Assembly: GCA_001800315.1 (NCBI GenBank)
Contig: MGVE01000011.1
Location: forward strand, 68,851 to 132,850
Direction: 5' to 3'
Origin: Elusimicrobia bacterium RIFOXYA2_FULL_47_53
GTDB lineage: Bacteria > Elusimicrobiota > Endomicrobiia > Endomicrobiales > XYA2-FULL-47-53
Length of the DNA stretch: 64,000 nt
Shown here: positions 27,506-35,085 of the stretch, one piece after another
How the letters are laid out: the number at the start of each line of letters is the position of its first letter
Numbering within the stretch: position 1 is the first letter of the stretch
Position numbers and translations under genes: made by a program
Notes under the pieces: generated by a model
The model's input: the letters and a program-made list of their open reading frames with translations, nothing else
The model's database searches: none
Told to the model about the DNA's origin: nothing

Positions 27506-27943
27506 ATGAAGATTATTGATACTTTTGTATTTTCTGATGACCACAAATCTAATGAAGGAGATTTAATTATTAAGATTCCTTGCAACATTAAAACTGAGAA
27601 TGCACTATTTGATGTGTTATTAAAAGGTTTGAGTTTTCCATATTTTGGCTGGAATTGGAATGCACTTGATGATTGTCTGCATGATTTTGAATGGTTACGT
27701 GCAAAGAAAATAATTATTCAACATGATGATTTACCGCAAATGCCGGTTAATGAACTGAAAATATATTTAGAAGTGTTATCAAGTGCAGTTTATGATTGGA
27801 TGAATGATTCCGCACATGATTTTGTGGTTGTATTTCCTGTCCAAGAAAAGGCACAAATTGTCAGTATTGTTGGAGAGGAAACTGTTATGTCAAAATTTAC
27901 GGATAAACCCATTGGTGAGGAGTTAAGAAACCCAAACAAATGA
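27506..27943 (+). CDS. Barstar-family RNase inhibitor (immunity protein)
   Basis: A 145-residue protein with the barstar core: LFDVLLKGLSFPYFGWNWNA and LDDCLHDFEWL. Barstar uses the helix around this site to plug the active site of barnase-type RNases. A GGGGAGGA Shine-Dalgarno site lies 7 bases before the ATG at 27506; an upstream in-frame TTG at 27500 is less likely. The base composition is clearly more AT-rich than the housekeeping genes. The cut-down RNase domain directly upstream shows that this was a toxin-immunity pair. The C-terminus (about residues 115-145) extends beyond the usual 90-residue barstar. Confidence 0.82.
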   Translation: MKIIDTFVFSDDHKSNEGDLIIKIPCNIKTENALFDVLLKGLSFPYFGWNWNALDDCLHDFEWLRAKKIIIQHDDLPQMPVNELKIYLEVLSSAVYDWMNDSAHDFVVVFPVQEKAQIVSIVGEETVMSKFTDKPIGEELRNPNK

Positions 27944-28542
27944 AATATACAGCCAAGAGTAATAAGTATATCATGGAAAGAACTCTGTCCTATCCTTAAA
28001 AATGACCCCTCAAAACGCGTTAATCGGCACTTGTTGGTGCAGGGATAGATGAATATATTTCTGTTAGCAGGCAAGAGTAACAAGTCATTCGGATATGGTT
28101 ATTCCTTCCGGTATATATCAAAATACAGACATGTGTTAATGGGGTCTTTACATTTAGCGAATAAGTCAGCCTGACAGCTTTTCGCCTTGCCGCTGGTGAT
28201 GCAATGGCCGGTATGATTTTCGGCGGTTGCGAACTCAACCCCGCGCCTAGATTCAACATCATATCGGAGCAGGGTTTCAGACATGCGCAACCGAAGTAAC
28301 GAAAATCAATCGGCAATTAGGCGCATCAAAGCGGCAATTGCGAAAACTATCAAACTATATAACAACACAGAAGCAAGGCAAAAACATTGGTTCACGCAGA
28401 ATTTTACGGGTAAGGAGAGAAAGATAAGAAGGAGAACCTGCGAAATCCCGCCAAGGCGGGATTATTTGCGTTCAGAGAAACGCAAAGGGAAACGCAAATT
28501 TCTTGTTATCACTTCGCCTTCGCAGGATTTGGTTTATTGTAG
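27944..28542 (+). other. Degenerate stretch with gene debris
   Basis: About 600 bases hold no gene I can support on either strand. All frames are broken by stops. At 28034-28078 one frame reads GAGIDEYISVSRQE, which resembles the GPGIDEP segment of RHS/YD-repeat proteins, so part of this may be RHS debris. The open frames at 28283-28552 (+) and 28020-28316 (-) have no recognisable protein features and run through hairpins. Confidence 0.5.
28437..28526 (+). repeat. Nested inverted repeats (three stems)
   Basis: The outer arms CCTGCGAA (28437-28444) and TTCGCAGG (28519-28526) enclose a perfect AATCCCGCC/GGCGGGATT hairpin (28444-28452 with 28455-28463). They also enclose an ATTTGCGTT/AACGCAAAT pair (28464-28472 with 28491-28499). 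It may be a folded MITE-like element or the terminator of a lost gene. I do not recognise it. Confidence 0.55.
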
Positions 28543-28752
28543 AACCATGTAATAAGCAATAACCGGTGGATAAAGTACGACTGCGAGAACCGGCCGATAA
28601 AGGTAGTAAATGCCGATGGGGCAAGCGAGGAATACACATATGACTACAGCGGCCAGCGTGTAAAGAAGCGCGTCATTGCGAACGGGAGTGAAGCAATCTC
28701 GGTTTACATAGGAACGGTATATAAAAAGACAGCCCGGGATTTAAATAATTAA
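28543..28752 (+). pseudogene. RHS/YD-repeat protein remnant
   Basis: An open frame between a TAG at 28540 and a TAA at 28750. It has no start and reads WIKYDCENRPIKVVNADGAS, then EEYTYDYSGQRVKKRV, ANGSEAISVYIG and ends TARDLNN. YDxxGxRVKK followed by a YIG segment is the classic YD-repeat unit of RHS polymorphic toxins and wall-associated proteins. Only about 70 residues remain from proteins that usually exceed 1000. With the barnase-barstar pair 1 kb upstream, it points to a decayed RHS toxin locus. Bases 28672-28701, read in frame, are half of the palindromic repeat found at 12.1 kb. Confidence 0.75.
28672..28701 (+). repeat. Half copy of the palindromic repeat
   Basis: GTCATTGCGAAC followed by GAGTGAAGCAATCTCG matches the left arm at 12131-12163 apart from a small indel region. 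The right arm is absent. It lies inside the reading frame of the RHS remnant. Confidence 0.75.
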
Positions 28753-28759
28753 GTTTGAG

Positions 28760-28788
28760 TTGAGCAAAAAGCATTAATATGGTAAAAT
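28760..28788 (+). promoter_or_regulatory. Promoter of nadC
   Basis: TTGAGC at 28760-28765 and TAAAAT at 28783-28788 are 17 bases apart, with an extended -10 TG at 28780-28781. The predicted start coincides with the nadC ATG at 28795, so the message would be leaderless. Confidence 0.65.
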
Positions 28789-28794
28789 TCAGCC

Positions 28795-29640
28795 ATGAAT
28801 AAATATTCCAGGATAATTTTAGACGCTCTGAAGGAAGACGCTGCCCGTAACGACATAACTACAATAGCGGCCATACCTTCCTCCGCCACCGTTACAGCCG
28901 AGCTTGTAGCTAAGGAAAACGGAATTCTCTGCGGAATGGATGTTTTAAAGGCCGTGTTTTGCGAGATAGACAGGCGGTGCGCCGTAAAAACTTTTGTAAA
29001 GGACGGCGGCAGTCTGCGCGCGGGGCAGATAATCGCGAAAATAAGCGGTTCGGCCAGGGCAATACTCTCCGCGGAACGCACAGCCCTTAATTTTATTCAG
29101 CATCTTTCCGGCATTTCCACTCTTACCGGTATTTTTGTAGAAAGGGTTAAAGGAACCAAAGCCAGGATCCTTGATACGCGCAAAACCACCCCGGGCTTAA
29201 GGGAACTTGAGAAATACGCCGTTAAATGCGGCGGTGGATATAATCACAGGCACAATCTCGCCCAGATGGCGATGATAAAAGACAACCATCTCAGAATTAT
29301 AAAAGACCTGTCAAAAGTTGTAGCAAGTATCCGCAAAAAAAATAAAAAAATAGCCATTGAGGTTGAATGTCAGAGCCTTTCGGATGTCCCGAAAGCCCTT
29401 GATGCCGGCGCGGACATTATTATGTTTGACAACATGTCGCGAAAGATGATAAGCAAGGCTATCGGCATTATCAATAAACGCGGGGGGCGCAAGCCTCTGA
29501 CGGAGATTTCAGGCGGCGTCAATCTTTCAAATGTAAAAGATTACGCCACGCTGGGTGTGGATAGAATATCCGTGGGAGCGCTTACCCATTCGGCGCCTTC
29601 TCTTGATATAAGCCTTGAGATCGTATCAATGGAAGGTTGA
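28795..29640 (+). CDS. nadC: Nicotinate-nucleotide pyrophosphorylase NadC
   Basis: Quinolinate phosphoribosyltransferase, the last de novo step to nicotinate mononucleotide for NAD. It is 281 residues long. The motifs RILDTRKTTPGLRELEKYAV, CGGGYNHRHNL and IKDNHL are diagnostic. It is the first gene after the accessory island, with its own promoter and almost no leader. The birA gene starts at the base after its stop. nadA and nadB are not in the window. Confidence 0.96.
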   Translation: MNKYSRIILDALKEDAARNDITTIAAIPSSATVTAELVAKENGILCGMDVLKAVFCEIDRRCAVKTFVKDGGSLRAGQIIAKISGSARAILSAERTALNFIQHLSGISTLTGIFVERVKGTKARILDTRKTTPGLRELEKYAVKCGGGYNHRHNLAQMAMIKDNHLRIIKDLSKVVASIRKKNKKIAIEVECQSLSDVPKALDAGADIIMFDNMSRKMISKAIGIINKRGGRKPLTEISGGVNLSNVKDYATLGVDRISVGALTHSAPSLDISLEIVSMEG

Positions 29641-30597
29641 ATGGCCGGGCTCCTTGAGTTGCTGTCAAATAACAAATTTGTATCGGGGCAGGAGATCGCC
29701 TCGGAGCTAAAAATATCCCGCGCCGCGGTGCATAAACAGATTGAACTTCTGCGAAAAAAAGGCTACGAAATTCAGGGGAGGCGGAAACAGGGTTATTCTC
29801 TTGTGCTGAGGCCGGACCTTATAGCGCCCGCGGAAGTGTCGCGCCGCTTAGATAAAAAAAACCTTTTGGGAAGGGAAATAAAGTATTTCTCGGAACTTGG
29901 CTCAACTCAGTCAAGGGCAAAAGAAGAAGCCGAAAACGGAACTCCCGAAGGTTTGCTCATTATCGCTGAATCGCAGAGCTCGGGTTACGGCAGGCTCTCA
30001 AGGAAATGGGCATCGCCTCCGCTGGGCTTGTGGTTTTCCCTTGTTTTAAGACCAAAGCTGATACCTTCCAATGTTCCGCAGCTCACGCTGGTCTTTTCAC
30101 TGGCAATATGCAGGGCGCTTAAGCGCTTTCGCAGAATAAACCCTGAGATTAAGTGGCCCAACGATATTTTTCTCGGTAATAAAAAACTTGGCGGAGTGAT
30201 AACGGAGATGTCGGCCGAGTCTGACGGAGTCAGGTGGCTGGTCCTGGGCGCGGGAATAAATGTAAATAATGAAATTCCGCGAAGCCTGCTGGATACGGCG
30301 GTATCAATTTTAGCGGCGACTGGCGGCGCGGTGGACAGGGCCGCATTGCTTGCCGGGATAATAAACGATTTTGACGCGATGTACAGAACATATACCGTTT
30401 CCGGTTTCGGCGGTTTTGCCGCTGAGTATAATGAAAATTCTCTGCTGAAAGGAAAACGAGTAACGGTTGATATGCTCGGGGAAGTAATCTCCGGGACAGT
30501 TCTTGGAATAGATGACAGCGGTTTTCTGCTGGTAAAGCGGGATAACGGCGAAACGCGCAAGATTATCGCCGGAGATGTCACTCTGAAAGGCTGGTAA
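29641..30597 (+). CDS. birA: Biotin-protein ligase BirA with N-terminal HTH
   Basis: A bifunctional 318-residue protein. A winged helix-turn-helix at residues 1-60 (SGQEIASELKISRAAVHKQI) would allow biotin-dependent repression. The central ligase domain has SSGYGRLSRKWASPPLGLW and IKWPNDIFLGNKKLGG, and an SH3-like C-terminal domain follows. It makes biotinyl-AMP and attaches biotin to carrier proteins. The likely substrate is the biotin carrier protein encoded at 52.8 kb. The start directly follows the nadC stop. Confidence 0.95.
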   Translation: MAGLLELLSNNKFVSGQEIASELKISRAAVHKQIELLRKKGYEIQGRRKQGYSLVLRPDLIAPAEVSRRLDKKNLLGREIKYFSELGSTQSRAKEEAENGTPEGLLIIAESQSSGYGRLSRKWASPPLGLWFSLVLRPKLIPSNVPQLTLVFSLAICRALKRFRRINPEIKWPNDIFLGNKKLGGVITEMSAESDGVRWLVLGAGINVNNEIPRSLLDTAVSILAATGGAVDRAALLAGIINDFDAMYRTYTVSGFGGFAAEYNENSLLKGKRVTVDMLGEVISGTVLGIDDSGFLLVKRDNGETRKIIAGDVTLKGW

Positions 30598-30602
30598 TTA
30601 GA

Positions 30603-31226
30603 ATGAACGATCAGGAACTCTTAAAAGTATTAAAGACCCGCAGGAGCGTAAGGCGCTTCCTTCCCGGCTCTATACCGGAAAGCGATATCAATAAAATCAT
30701 CCTGGCGGCTTCATGGGCCCCTTCGGGAACAAATCACCAGAACTGGCACTTTATCGTGATTAATTCAAAAGCTATAATTGAAGCTCTTTCCGACACCGTC
30801 AAGAAAACGGTCAGCGATTACGCCGCTGAAATAAAACTTGATTCGGCTCGTCACGGTTTTCTTAATTATACGGGTTATTTTACATTTTTCAGACAGGCCC
30901 CTCATGTAATCGCCGTGGTAAAAAAACCTTACGATTCAATTACCCAGAAACTCATGCGCAGGTACGACCTGCCGGATAATTTCCTGACCAGCACCGATGT
31001 GCAGGGTCCGGCCGCGGCCATACAGAACCTTATGCTTATGGCTCATGCCATGGGCTACGGAACCTGCTGGATGACTGGCCCTCTGATAGCAAGGGAAAAA
31101 ATGGAGTCAATTCTGGAAATCAAGAGCCCCGACCAGCTTATGGCGCTTATTCCGCTGGGAAAACCAGAGTTTCTGCCGCCTGCTCCGAGAAGAAAAGATG
31201 TTGAGGGAATAGTGGAGTACCGCTGA
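30603..31226 (+). CDS. Nitroreductase-family flavoprotein
   Basis: A 207-residue FMN-dependent oxidoreductase fold. The N-terminus LLKVLKTRRSVRRFLPG is the FMN-phosphate-binding signature, followed by AASWAPSGTNHQNWHF, and LMLMAHAMGYGTCWMTGPL is the second family motif. It could reduce nitro compounds or quinones with NAD(P)H; the substrate cannot be read from the sequence. It overlaps the LUD-domain gene by one base. Its position upstream of rex hints at a role in redox balance, which is an inference. Confidence 0.88.
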   Translation: MNDQELLKVLKTRRSVRRFLPGSIPESDINKIILAASWAPSGTNHQNWHFIVINSKAIIEALSDTVKKTVSDYAAEIKLDSARHGFLNYTGYFTFFRQAPHVIAVVKKPYDSITQKLMRRYDLPDNFLTSTDVQGPAAAIQNLMLMAHAMGYGTCWMTGPLIAREKMESILEIKSPDQLMALIPLGKPEFLPPAPRRKDVEGIVEYR

Positions 31227-31876
31227 TGAATCCGAATTCTGACGAGAATTTAAACTGGCACGGCGAAAAAATGATTGAGGCGGCCGCAGAGGCTCTCAAA
31301 AAGAATAATTTTACCGTTCATCTCGCGGCCGGTTCCGCTGAGGCCGTTGAAAAACTGCTTTCATTGATTGAGATAAAAGACAGAGTGGCCTGCGGCGGTT
31401 CGCGCACAATCAAACAGATAGGGATACTGGAAGCGCTTGAAAAAAGAGGCCAGATAACCGCCGGTTCCCGGCCTTTTAAGACTCCCGCCGAATCTTTGGA
31501 GTCAAGGAGAAACTCTCTGCTCGCTGATGTTTTCATGGCAAGCCCTAACGCAGTCACTCTTGACGGCAAGCTGATGTTTCTGGAGTCCATAGGAAACAGA
31601 ACCGGAGGCATGGCTTTCGGCCCCGGCAGAGTTATAGCGGTGTTGGGGTTTAATAAGATAGTCAGTTCCGTTGAGAGCGGATGGGAGAGGATTCGCTTTC
31701 ATTCGGCCCCTGTAAACGCTAAAAGGCTCAATCTGTCTACTCCCTGCGCTAAAACCGGCATCTGCGCCGACTGCTCCAGCGAACAGAGGATATGCAATAT
31801 TGAGATGGTTCTAAGAAAAAAGCCCAAACATACCAAATACGATATAATTCTTATCAACGAGGATCTCGGCTACTAA
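31226..31876 (+). CDS. LUD-domain protein (LutC/YkgG-like)
   Basis: A 216-residue protein of the LUD (DUF162) family, the same fold as LutC of lactate oxidation. Conserved elements are RVACGGSRTIKQIGILEAL and SPNAVTLDGKLMFLESIGNR. The C-terminus has CAKTGICADCSS and a further RIC, a cysteine group that could hold a metal or cluster. No lutA or lutB lies nearby, so a lactate role is not supported. The rex ATG follows its stop directly. Confidence 0.85.
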   Translation: MNPNSDENLNWHGEKMIEAAAEALKKNNFTVHLAAGSAEAVEKLLSLIEIKDRVACGGSRTIKQIGILEALEKRGQITAGSRPFKTPAESLESRRNSLLADVFMASPNAVTLDGKLMFLESIGNRTGGMAFGPGRVIAVLGFNKIVSSVESGWERIRFHSAPVNAKRLNLSTPCAKTGICADCSSEQRICNIEMVLRKKPKHTKYDIILINEDLGY

Positions 31877-32506
31877 ATGAACATCAAAAAAGCAGATAAA
31901 ATACCATCTATAGTCGTTCCGAGGCTCTCCAGGTATTACAGGATACTCTTTGAGCTTGACTCCAGCCCGCTTATTTCCTCAAAGGTATTATCCGAGCACA
32001 CCGGTTTTACCGCCGCCCAGATAAGACGCGACCTTGCTTATTTCGGGCAGTTCGGTTCTCCCGGCAGAGGCTATAATGTGGAGGAGCTTAAAAAAACCAT
32101 TAAAAATATTCTGGGCCTTGACAGAGCCTGGAATGTCTGCGTCATCGGCACCGGAAACCTCGGTATGGCGTTGCTCGGGTATAACGGTTTCAAGGATCAG
32201 GGGTTTGAAGTCGTGGCGGCCTTTGATTCCGATCCTGAGAAAATCGGGAAGACCGTAAACGGCATTAAGATTTTGTCAATCAGCGAGATGGCCAAAGTCG
32301 TGCGCGAAAAAAACATTCAGATAGGGCTTTTAACCGTGCCCGGCAGGGTCGCCCAGCAGGCCGCCGAGAATGCCGTAAACTCCGGTATAAAGTCCATTAT
32401 GAACTTCGCACCGGTTCACCTTAAACTTCCGGAAAATGTCAAGGTGCGTCATATTGACATGACGGTGGAGATAGAAAGGCTTTCGTTTATGATTTCAAGA
32501 GAGTAA
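31877..32506 (+). CDS. rex: Redox-sensing repressor Rex
   Basis: A repressor that releases DNA when NADH binds, so it reads the NADH/NAD ratio. It is 209 residues long. The N-terminal winged helix is VVPRLSRYYRILFEL with TAAQIRRDLAYFGQFG and RGYNVEEL. The Rossmann domain has CVIGTGNLGMALLGY and VAAFDSDPEKIG. It is last in an apparent nadC-birA-nitroreductase-LUD-rex operon, joining NAD synthesis and NAD(H) sensing. I found no convincing Rex operator in the window. Confidence 0.96.
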   Translation: MNIKKADKIPSIVVPRLSRYYRILFELDSSPLISSKVLSEHTGFTAAQIRRDLAYFGQFGSPGRGYNVEELKKTIKNILGLDRAWNVCVIGTGNLGMALLGYNGFKDQGFEVVAAFDSDPEKIGKTVNGIKILSISEMAKVVREKNIQIGLLTVPGRVAQQAAENAVNSGIKSIMNFAPVHLKLPENVKVRHIDMTVEIERLSFMISRE

Positions 32507-32543
32507 TTCAGGGAATTAATAAAAAGAGGAGGTGAATTACGCA

Positions 32544-32723
32544 ATGGCAGAGATTCTTGTGGTTGTAAGCAAAGTAAAGAAAATGGTGAAAGAGGCAGGA
32601 TTCCGCACCGGCGCCGACTATATAGCTTCCCTTTCCGGTAAAATTGAGGAAACGGTTAAGGCTTCCATAGAAAAGGCTAAGCTTGCCGGAGACAAAAAAA
32701 CATTGGGTTCAGAAGACATTTAA
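32544..32723 (+). CDS. Small bacterial histone-fold protein
   Basis: A 59-residue protein starting at the ATG at 32544, preceded by a strong GAGGAGGTGA Shine-Dalgarno site. It reads MAEILVVVSKVKKMVKEAGF, then TGADYIASLSGKIEETVKAS and ends KKTLGSEDI. The helix, loop and long central helix fit one histone fold. R21 sits in loop 1, and K52-T53 with D58 are in loop 2 and the last helix, like the RKTVxPxD ending of archaeal and bacterial histones. Small histones of this type are known from Bdellovibrio. It may compact DNA as a dimer. It lies alone between rex and the rpsB promoter. Confidence 0.72.
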   Translation: MAEILVVVSKVKKMVKEAGFRTGADYIASLSGKIEETVKASIEKAKLAGDKKTLGSEDI

Positions 32724-32739
32724 TGAATTCCGCGCGGCT

Positions 32740-32767
32740 CCGGGCAAAGGCTTTGGCCTTTGCCCGG
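32740..32767 (+). terminator. Perfect 12-pair hairpin after the histone gene
   Basis: CCGGGCAAAGGC (32740-32751) and GCCTTTGCCCGG (32756-32767) pair fully around a TTTG loop, 17 bases after the stop. A G-run follows instead of a T-run, so it is a very stable 3' end structure but not a standard intrinsic terminator. Confidence 0.6.
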
Positions 32768-32806
32768 GGGGCAGCGGTCACCTTCCGGTAACTTTCCGAT
32801 ACACCC

Positions 32807-32835
32807 TTGAAACAAAAAATATTTTTTGGTATAAT
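32807..32835 (+). promoter_or_regulatory. Promoter of the rpsB operon
   Basis: TTGAAA at 32807-32812 and TATAAT at 32830-32835 are 17 bases apart, with an extended -10 TG at 32827-32828. The leader to the rpsB ATG is about 135 bases, long enough for feedback control by S2. Confidence 0.88.
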
Positions 32836-32974
32836 CTGGGTTCGTAAAAAATACGCACACCCCGGGATTTCTTTCAGGGTCCCTGTCCGCTGGCGCGGAT
32901 TGGGCTGAATGAGAGCTGAACGAGGTGGAGGGCCGTCTCTTCGGAGCGGCAAAAAAACTTACAGGAGGCAGTAC

Positions 32975-33769
32975 ATGTCAAACATTTCAATGAAGGCTCT
33001 GCTTGAAGCAGGGGTGCATTTCGGCCATCAGACCAGACGGTGGAATCCGAAAATGGCGAAGTATATTTTCGGGAACAGAAACAAGATTCACATAGTAGAC
33101 CTGCAGAAAACCGTTAAAGAGCTTAAAAAAGCCTACAAGTTCGTCAGGGACTCCGTAGCCGAAAACAAAAGTATTCTTTTTGTCGGAACCAAAAAACAAG
33201 CCCAGACACCCGTCAAGGAAGAATCCATACGGGCAGGGGCTTTTTTTATAAGCCAGAGATGGCTTGGCGGAACACTTACCAACTTTGAAACCATAAAGAG
33301 ATCCATAGCCAGGCTCAAAGAGCTTGATAAAATGAAATCTGACGGAGTTATGGGAATATTGTCAAAAAAAGAAGCCTCAAGGCTTGAAAAAGAAAGAATC
33401 AAAATGGATAAATCCCTTGAAGGCATTAAAGATATGAAGAAGCTTCCGGACCTCATGTTTGTCGTTGATCCCACAGAGGAAGCGACCGCGGTTGCCGAGG
33501 CCAGAAAACTTCACATCCCGGTTGTGGCTATCTGCGACACTAACTGCGATCCCGATTCCGTTGACTATCCGATCCCGGGCAACGACGACGCCATAAGAGC
33601 GGTAAAACTTTTCTGTTCAATCATGGCCGACGCCGTGCTTGAGGGAAAAGGGCTTCTCGCCAAGCAGGACGAAAAGACGGAAACAGAATCAAAAGAAATC
33701 CCCGGCGCGACCGTGGGCGATAGAATAAATGAAGCAGTCGTAATTTCAGAACAAAGCGAGGTTAAATAA
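32975..33769 (+). CDS. rpsB: 30S ribosomal protein S2
   Basis: Small-subunit protein of about 264 residues. The start is set by AGGAGG at 32963-32968, 6 bases before the ATG at 32975, and gives [21 protein letters not shown] longer open frame to 32909 would add 22 residues that no S2 has. [23 protein letters not shown] and [13 protein letters not shown] are family motifs. It is first in the rpsB-tsf-pyrH-frr operon. Confidence 0.97.
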   Translation: MSNISMKALLEAGVHFGHQTRRWNPKMAKYIFGNRNKIHIVDLQKTVKELKKAYKFVRDSVAENKSILFVGTKKQAQTPVKEESIRAGAFFISQRWLGGTLTNFETIKRSIARLKELDKMKSDGVMGILSKKEASRLEKERIKMDKSLEGIKDMKKLPDLMFVVDPTEEATAVAEARKLHIPVVAICDTNCDPDSVDYPIPGNDDAIRAVKLFCSIMADAVLEGKGLLAKQDEKTETESKEIPGATVGDRINEAVVISEQSEVK

Positions 33770-33770
33770 A

Positions 33771-34370
33771 ATGCCTTCAACAGAACTTATACAGAAACTG
33801 CGCTCAATGACAGGCGCGGGAATGATGGACTGCAGGAACGCCCTGAATGAATCCAAGGACGACCTTGAAAATGCCGTTAAATGGCTCAGAGAGAAAGGTA
33901 TCGCCTCTGCCGTGAAAAAGGCCGAAAGAAAGGCGAACCAGGGGCTGGTTTCCTCTTATATACACGCCGGCGGAAAGCTCGGCGTTCTCGTGGAATTAAA
34001 CTGCGAGACTGACTTTGTTGCCAGGACCGATGATTTTCAGAACCTTGTAAAGGAAATAGCCATGCAGATCGCGGCGGCCAATCCTTCCTATGTCAAACGC
34101 GAGGATGTGCCTGAGGCGGTTATTGAAAAAGAGAAGGAAATTTACAAAGCCCAGCTCGCGCAGGAGGGGAAACCCGCCAATGTGGTTGATAAAATAGTTA
34201 TCGGCAAGCTTGAAAAATTCTTTTCCCAGGTATGCCTTATGGAACAGCCGTATATAAGGGACACATCGGGCAAAGAAAAGGTCAAGGATGTTCTTAACGC
34301 GGCCATAGGCAAAATCGGCGAAAATATGGTTATTCGCAGGTTCGCGAGATTCGGCGTAGGCGAAGAATAA
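33771..34370 (+). CDS. tsf: Elongation factor Ts
   Basis: The nucleotide-exchange factor for EF-Tu. It is 199 residues long, the short form lacking the second core repeat and coiled-coil of the E. coli protein, as in many deep lineages. The N-terminal UBA-like RSMTGAGMMDCRNALNE, the NCETDFVART motif that contacts EF-Tu and VCLMEQPYIRD are all present. It starts two bases after the rpsB stop. Confidence 0.97.
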   Translation: MPSTELIQKLRSMTGAGMMDCRNALNESKDDLENAVKWLREKGIASAVKKAERKANQGLVSSYIHAGGKLGVLVELNCETDFVARTDDFQNLVKEIAMQIAAANPSYVKREDVPEAVIEKEKEIYKAQLAQEGKPANVVDKIVIGKLEKFFSQVCLMEQPYIRDTSGKEKVKDVLNAAIGKIGENMVIRRFARFGVGEE

Positions 34371-34375
34371 AAATA

Positions 34376-35071
34376 ATGGCAAAAAAAAGAGTTCTGCTTA
34401 AACTTTCGGGTGAGGCGCTGGGCGGCCAGGGCGGTTTTGGCATCAATCTGCCCTCAATTCAGAAGGTTGTCGCGGAAATAAAAAAAGCGCTTAAGAAAAA
34501 CATAGAGCTTGCCATCGTGGTGGGCGGCGGAAATATCTGGAGAGGCGCCGGCAAAGGCATTGAAAGAGTGACCGCCGACTATATGGGTATGCTCGCGACA
34601 ACCATCAACGCTCTGGCTCTCAAAGACGCTTTTGAGCGCAACGGAATCAAGGCCAGGGTCCAGTCGGCAATTCCCGTATCAAAAATAGCGGAGGCCTACA
34701 CCAGGGACGCTACCCTTTCGTCGCTTAAAAAGGGAACTGTTGTCGTTTTCGCGGGAGGAACCGGCAACCCGTATTTTACAACCGATACCACCTCAGCTCT
34801 GAGAGCCGCCGAGATAAACGCCGACCTGCTCCTTAAAGCCACGCAGGTGGACGGCGTCTATTCCGAGGACCCGAAGCTTAACCCGAAAGCAACGAAGTAC
34901 GACAGAATCTCCTATGAGGAAGCTATACAGAAAAAACTGAAGATTATGGACACTTCCGCTTTCGCGCTCTGCAAAGATAATAACATCCCAATCGTTGTTT
35001 TTGATTTTCATAAGCCCGGAAACCTCGCTAAGGCTCTTTCGGGCGGCAATATAGGAACAATTGTCGGTTAA
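34376..35071 (+). CDS. pyrH: UMP kinase PyrH
   Basis: An amino-acid-kinase-fold enzyme of 231 residues that converts UMP to UDP. The N-terminal LLKLSGEALGGQ, VVGGGNIWRG and GTGNPYFTTDTTSALRAAEI motifs are typical of bacterial UMP kinases. It is third in the rpsB operon, 5 bases after tsf. Confidence 0.97.
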   Translation: MAKKRVLLKLSGEALGGQGGFGINLPSIQKVVAEIKKALKKNIELAIVVGGGNIWRGAGKGIERVTADYMGMLATTINALALKDAFERNGIKARVQSAIPVSKIAEAYTRDATLSSLKKGTVVVFAGGTGNPYFTTDTTSALRAAEINADLLLKATQVDGVYSEDPKLNPKATKYDRISYEEAIQKKLKIMDTSAFALCKDNNIPIVVFDFHKPGNLAKALSGGNIGTIVG

Positions 35072-35085
35072 TACCGGAGGTTAAA

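Noticed and set aside
28020-28316. 98-residue open frame on the minus strand
   Set aside because: No start signals, no protein family features, and it overlaps debris with RHS-like sequence on the other strand.
28283-28552. An 89-residue open frame in the accessory island
   Set aside because: It runs through strong hairpins, has no Shine-Dalgarno site, a biased Arg/Lys content and no recognisable motif.
32909-32974. Longer rpsB start
   Set aside because: The extension is unlike any S2 protein and the AGGAGG site at 32963 points to the ATG at 32975.
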